NCBI RefSeq assembly: GCF_000247695.1 | Contig: NW_004624748.1 | Location: 3,097,760 to 3,161,759, forward strand | Source of the DNA: Heterocephalus glaber | Taxonomy: Eukaryota; Chordata; Mammalia; Rodentia; Bathyergidae | DNA length: 64,000 nucleotides | Reading direction: 5' to 3' | Shown: positions 60,420 to 64,000 of the stretch, one piece after another | Layout: the number at the start of each line of letters is the position of its first letter | Position numbering within the stretch: the first letter of the stretch is position 1 | The notes under the pieces: generated by a model | What the model saw: the letters and a program-made list of their open reading frames with translations, nothing else | Told to the model about the DNA's origin: nothing | Databases searched by the model: none | Program-made: the position numbers and the translations under genes

Positions 60420-60995
60420 GCACATTTATTCAATAGGTGATTATTTAGCTCTTAGCTTGTGTTGAGCAGAGTTCCAGGCCCTGGGGGTAACAGTGAAAGA
60501 AATGACAAGGGAATGTCTCTGCAGATGTATTTTAGTGTTAGAGACAGAATATAAATAAGTAAATGAATAAACCAAAATCTTTCAGGTTGTGCAAAGTGCT
60601 ATAAAAATAGAATATTTGAAAGTGATTGCAGAGAGAAGATTTGAGTTTTCCTGAGGTAGTATTGAACTGCAAGCAAAGAAAGAGCCACCCTTTAGTCAGG
60701 GAAATATTAGTGTCCTAGGGAAAAACAACAGCGAGTGCAAAGGTCCTGAGGTGGGACTGTGCTTGGTGAATCTGAAGCCCAGAAAATAATCCATTGTGAC
60801 TAAAGAAGTATCCTGAATGAAATATCTGATGGGAGATACAAACAGACAACTCATTGAGGACCATAATATTTACATGCATAGACGATGAGAAGAAATTGAA
60901 ATTTCATTCTAATTGTCATGAGTTATGGAAGTCTCTCAGTCTTACTGGACTTACTTGTAAATGAGTTGGTAATGGTATTTACTGGTCCACTTATG
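60420..60995 (+). repeat. Ancient dispersed repeat (same family as 45240)
   Basis: 'ttattcaataggtgattatttagc', 'gttccaggccctgggggtaacagtgaaagaaatgac', 'caaagtgctataaaaatag', 'acaacagcgagtgcaaaggtcctgaggtgggactgtgcttgg' keep the order of the same unnamed family. Confidence 0.55.
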
Positions 60996-61584
60996 AGGCC
61001 TAAGATGGCTTACAGGTGAGGTAATTAAACGTCCCCATGAACCTTGGTTATGGAACTTAGTCCAGAGTTTTGCTTTCAAGGATCAGCAATGCACTGTGTG
61101 AGGTAGAGTTTAAAAGAGTTAGTGCAAAGATTCAGAAGACTCATGGAGCTCAGCAGCAGGAAGTACTGAGAAACCTCAGAGGAAGTAGAAGACAGCAGCC
61201 TCTCTATGTCTCTGTGTCTTTCTTTTGCCTACTCTAGTTTCCTGATTCTAACAGAAAAGTCTCTTAAAACTTCCACACTTTTCTATATGCCCTTTGGACT
61301 CAAGAGCTCACATCATCTGAGTGTCCGTGTCTCAATTTCTCCATTCCTGCTGCCTGAGGCAGTGTCTGATGGGCCAGCAGGGTCCCAAAGAAGGAGTTAT
61401 GGGTATAACATTAGGATTGGCATATATTCTCCAGTATAAAAACAGATGCATGGAAAAGGAATGAATGGTTCAATGAATTTAGGTGTGGATGAATGGAAGA
61501 AAGATAAAAGGGTGGGAGATGGATGGATGACAGCTGAGGTCAAACCAGTCAGCATGGGAAGAAAGCAAATAGGATCTCTGTGCC

Positions 61585-61780
61585 AGGACTTCTGAACCAG
61601 TGGTTCATGGATGCACTTGAGAAAACAGAGTTATCTGAACTTACCTATGGAGATGCTGTATACATGAGTCTATGTGTATTTTCTGGGGAGAGGGTTCACA
61701 GTTTTCATCAGAATCTCAAAGAGCTCTATGATCTAGAAGAATTCCGGAACCATTGCCTATACACTCTTGGCATTTTTGTT
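61585..61780. mobile_element. hAT-Charlie-like DNA transposon remnant
   Basis: ACTTCTGAACCAGTGGTTCATGGATG at the left, then TGTGTATTTTCTGGGGAGAGGGTTCACAGTTTTCATCAGAATCTCAAAGAGCTCTATGATC. The inverted end-like GGAACCATTGCC is at the right. Confidence 0.6.
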
Positions 61781-61834
61781 TTTGCTAAGTAGAAGTGCTA
61801 AAAACATTCTGAAATCTCAAAAAAACAAACTTTC

Positions 61835-62290
61835 AAGTACAGACAGTCCCTTACTTATGATGGTTTGACTTAGGATATTTTGATTTTGTGATGGTGAAAA
61901 AGTGACATGCATTCAGTACTTCCAAAGTGAAATTCGGATCTTTTCCTGGCCAGCAACATTTGGTACAAATCTCTGATTCTCTTCTGATGCTGGGCTGCAG
62001 CAGTGATCTACTGTACCCAGCTAGTCACATAGTAAAAGTGTACCGTATTGTTCAATAAATTATGTGAGATATTCCACACTTTATTGTAAAATACACTTTG
62101 TGTTAGATGGATTTTGCCCAACTGTAGGCTGATGTAAGTGTTCTGAGCATGTTGAAGGTAGGTGAAGCCAAGCTATGGTGTTCGGTAGGTTAGGTGCATT
62201 GAATGCCTTTTGGATTTAACACATTTTTAAGTTATAATTGGTTTATTGAGATGTTGCCCCATTGTAAGTTGAGGAGCATGTCTATATTGA
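61835..62290 (+). mobile_element. Tigger-like DNA transposon, copy 2 (more complete)
   Basis: TACAGACAGTCCCTTACTTATGATGGTTTGACTTAGG at the left and ATTGTAAGTTGAGGAGCATGTCTAT at the right are terminal-inverted-repeat relatives. The inside has CAATAAATTATGTGAGATATTCCACAC and TTCGGTAGGTTAGGTGCATTGAATGC, shared with 23280-23612. Confidence 0.8.
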
Positions 62291-62629
62291 AAAACTATTT
62301 GAGCCAGAAAAAATCAGAATGGCTTCCATCTGTCCCCTTTTCTGCTATGCCTTCTTCATCCTGTTAACTCAACATGCTCTTATCCCTTCCTTTGAGACTG
62401 AAAGCAGTCTTTTCCTCCAAGTTCTCTAGCTGTTCCATAAATAAAGCCTAGTTAAAAAGGAGCTGAAAACAAACAGCTATTATTTTTAAGCTTTTATCTG
62501 AGTGCTGCTCTCTTCCCATTTCTGCTCATTCCTGGCTGTGAACTTGTTTACTGATTTCATGCCCCTGTCTCGAGCCAGACCCATCAGAGGAAAACTTAGA
62601 AACCAATGGTGTAGGAAATTAAAAAAATA

Positions 62630-62930
62630 TAGTTAGTTTTATAATATTTTGTATAAATTAGAAAATTTTTCTGATAAAATCATGAAAGGTAAAGCTTGAG
62701 AAATATTTTTGTTTAATAGGACTGTATGGGCAATAAATTTAGCAGGAGTAGAAACACATTTTGAGGTCTGACACATGTAATTTAGAAGGCTTTCTTTAAA
62801 AATATTAAAAATTATAAATAGAAATTTATATACAAAACCAAGTATGTATCAAAATAAAGGAATAAATTTAAAGTTGACATATAACATAAATACTAAAAAC
62901 TCAAAGATAACATGTTTTTTATTACTATCA
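62630..62930. other. AT-rich intronic stretch, nothing recognised
   Basis: About 300 bp of very AT-rich sequence with no exon or clear repeat. Confidence 0.4.
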
Positions 62931-63088
62931 TTCATGAACTAACTGACCTGTTTTGATAATGTTTCCCTGATTTTTGGCAGCATTTAGTTTCCTGATCATA
63001 TGGCAATGATTTTATGTATTTTCTGTATAGAGAATAGCATAGCTATTCCTCTAACACGGCTGGCTGGAAGTTGTTTTTATTGTATTTT

Positions 63089-63164
63089 TTTGGTACAGGG
63101 ATCAAACTCAGGACCTTGTGCTTGCAAGGTAGGCGTGGCGCCACTGAGCTAAATCCCCAGCCCT
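63089..63164 (-). mobile_element. ID-like SINE with a perfect 16-bp target duplication
   Basis: GGTACAGGGATCAAACTC...GAGCTAAATCCCCAGCCCT. The duplication GTTTTTATTGTATTTT at 63073-63088 and 63165-63180 is identical. Confidence 0.95.
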
Positions 63165-63809
63165 GTTTTTATTGTATTTTATACTTATTGGTAGCTTAGA
63201 CAACTTTCTTTGGCACATTCATGGTGTCCTCAGGAGTTTCTTGAGGAGGCCTGCTTCTTCCTTGAGGTGGTTTCAGGAGAATTTCAGCCCTTGACCTAAC
63301 TTCTAGCCGCTCCATCCTTCTCTCTCACCTTCAGGGAAAGTGGGACCGGGTGGCCTCACAGGGCATCTACAGCTTCTCCTTCAACACCTGCTTTGAGGTC
63401 ATGTTAGGATCTGGATGCTGGTTGAGTCCATGTGGAGCAGGTGGTACAGGGATGGGGGGACTATAGCTCCATCCAGAGGAATGGAGGGTCATTCAACAGC
63501 AGTTTGGGGAAACCCTCTAGGCTTGAGATGGCAGAAACTAAAGCGGGTAGAGTGGGGCTACTCCCTGTCTATCTTGGAGGGAGCTTCCAAATAAAATCTG
63601 ACTCATTCTTGGTTTAAATCAAAATAAAACATTTTGGTTTTAGGAAGCATTTATACCCTTAGAAATTATAGAAGACCCCAAATATCTTTTATTCACTTAT
63701 TATTACTTAAAATAATACAAACAGTGAAAAGTTTTAAAATAGCTATTTTTAATTCATCTAAATATTAAATCTTTATGTGTTTGCATAAATAACACAGTTT
63801 ACTTATTTT

Positions 63810-63950
63810 TTTGAGACCACATCTCACTACATAGTTCAGGCTAGCCCTGAAGTCACTATGTACCTCAAGCTGGCCTTGAACTCTCAGCAATCCTCCTGCC
63901 TCAGCCTCTGGAGTGCTGAGATTACAAGCATATGCCACCACACCTGGCCC
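63810..63950 (-). mobile_element. B1 SINE with 29-bp internal duplication, reverse
   Basis: GAGACCACATCTCACTACATAG, then TCACTATGTACCTCAAGCTGG repeating the 29-bp block, CCTCCTGCCTCAGCCTCTGG, GAGATTACAAGCATATGCCACC. Same structure as the copy at 40635. Confidence 0.9.
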
Positions 63951-64000
63951 AATAACATAGTTTAATAATAAGTAACTATATTATCCAAATAAAAGTTTAG

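Larger units (their letters stand above)
54846..64000 (+). other. GUCY1B2: GUCY1B2 intron 2, beginning (at least 9.1 kb)
   Basis: Starts GTAAGT. I searched for the next H-NOX exon (expected to encode residues following WEKLK) and found none, so the intron extends past the right edge. It holds the repeats listed below. 58910-60420, 61000-61585, 62290-63088 and 63165-63810 show nothing recognisable. Confidence 0.65.

Noticed and set aside
63330..63430. Acceptor-like CCTTCAG followed by an open stretch, considered as GUCY1B2 exon 3
   Set aside because: The translation (GKWDRVASQGIYSF...) does not resemble the H-NOX domain, and no matching donor in the right phase is evident.

Overview
This is a eukaryotic window: mammalian nuclear DNA, AT-rich, mostly non-coding, dense in old and young retrotransposons, with short exons flanked by GT-AG introns. 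There are no bacterial operons, phage genes or CRISPR arrays. The repeats point to a rodent. There are about ten young ID-like (tRNA-derived) SINEs with clean target-site duplications, 7SL-derived B1 monomers (two with the 29-bp internal duplication typical of rodent B1), and three B1+ID dimers (B1-dID type). The ID-like copies do not look like those of mouse or rat. A non-murine rodent, perhaps castorimorph, is my best guess, with low confidence at family level.

Two protein-coding genes lie head to tail on the + strand. The first is a complete four-exon reading frame at 12258-39640 (exons 12258-12674, 36465-36612, 38407-38647, 39466-39640). The exons join without a frame break into 326 codons plus a stop, and I recognise the product as the uncharacterised C13orf42 family. 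The second, 12 kb downstream, is the 5' end of GUCY1B2 (soluble guanylate cyclase subunit beta-2). Its TATA-containing promoter is near 51834, exon 1 contributes only the start codon (51939-51941), and exon 2 (54772-54845) encodes the start of the H-NOX haem domain. The rest lies beyond the right edge. As I recall, these two genes are also neighbours on human 13q14.3, which supports both calls.

Layout: 1-12000 is upstream intergenic DNA (compound tandem repeats, L1 fragments, LTRs, MIRs). 12000-41800 is the C13orf42-like gene with a 23.8-kb first intron packed with nested elements: an L1 with a duplicated 3' UTR, a HAL1/L1M-like element interrupted by a SINE and by a MaLR LTR that itself holds a SINE, an ERVL LTR with an adjoining primer-binding-like site, and Tigger-like DNA transposons. 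41800-51800 is intergenic, with a split MLT1 LTR, an L2, and a low-repeat CpG-containing block (46830-47640) with a CTCF-like motif. 51800-64000 is the GUCY1B2 5' end and the beginning of its long second intron.

No wholly new biological system is evident. The points most worth a second look are the possible olfactory-type promoter of GUCY1B2, its start-codon-only first exon, a NAGNAG acceptor in the C13orf42-like gene, the tandem arrays at the left edge, and the duplicated L1 3' UTR. Repeat family names were assigned by eye from remembered consensus patterns and are less certain than the exon calls.
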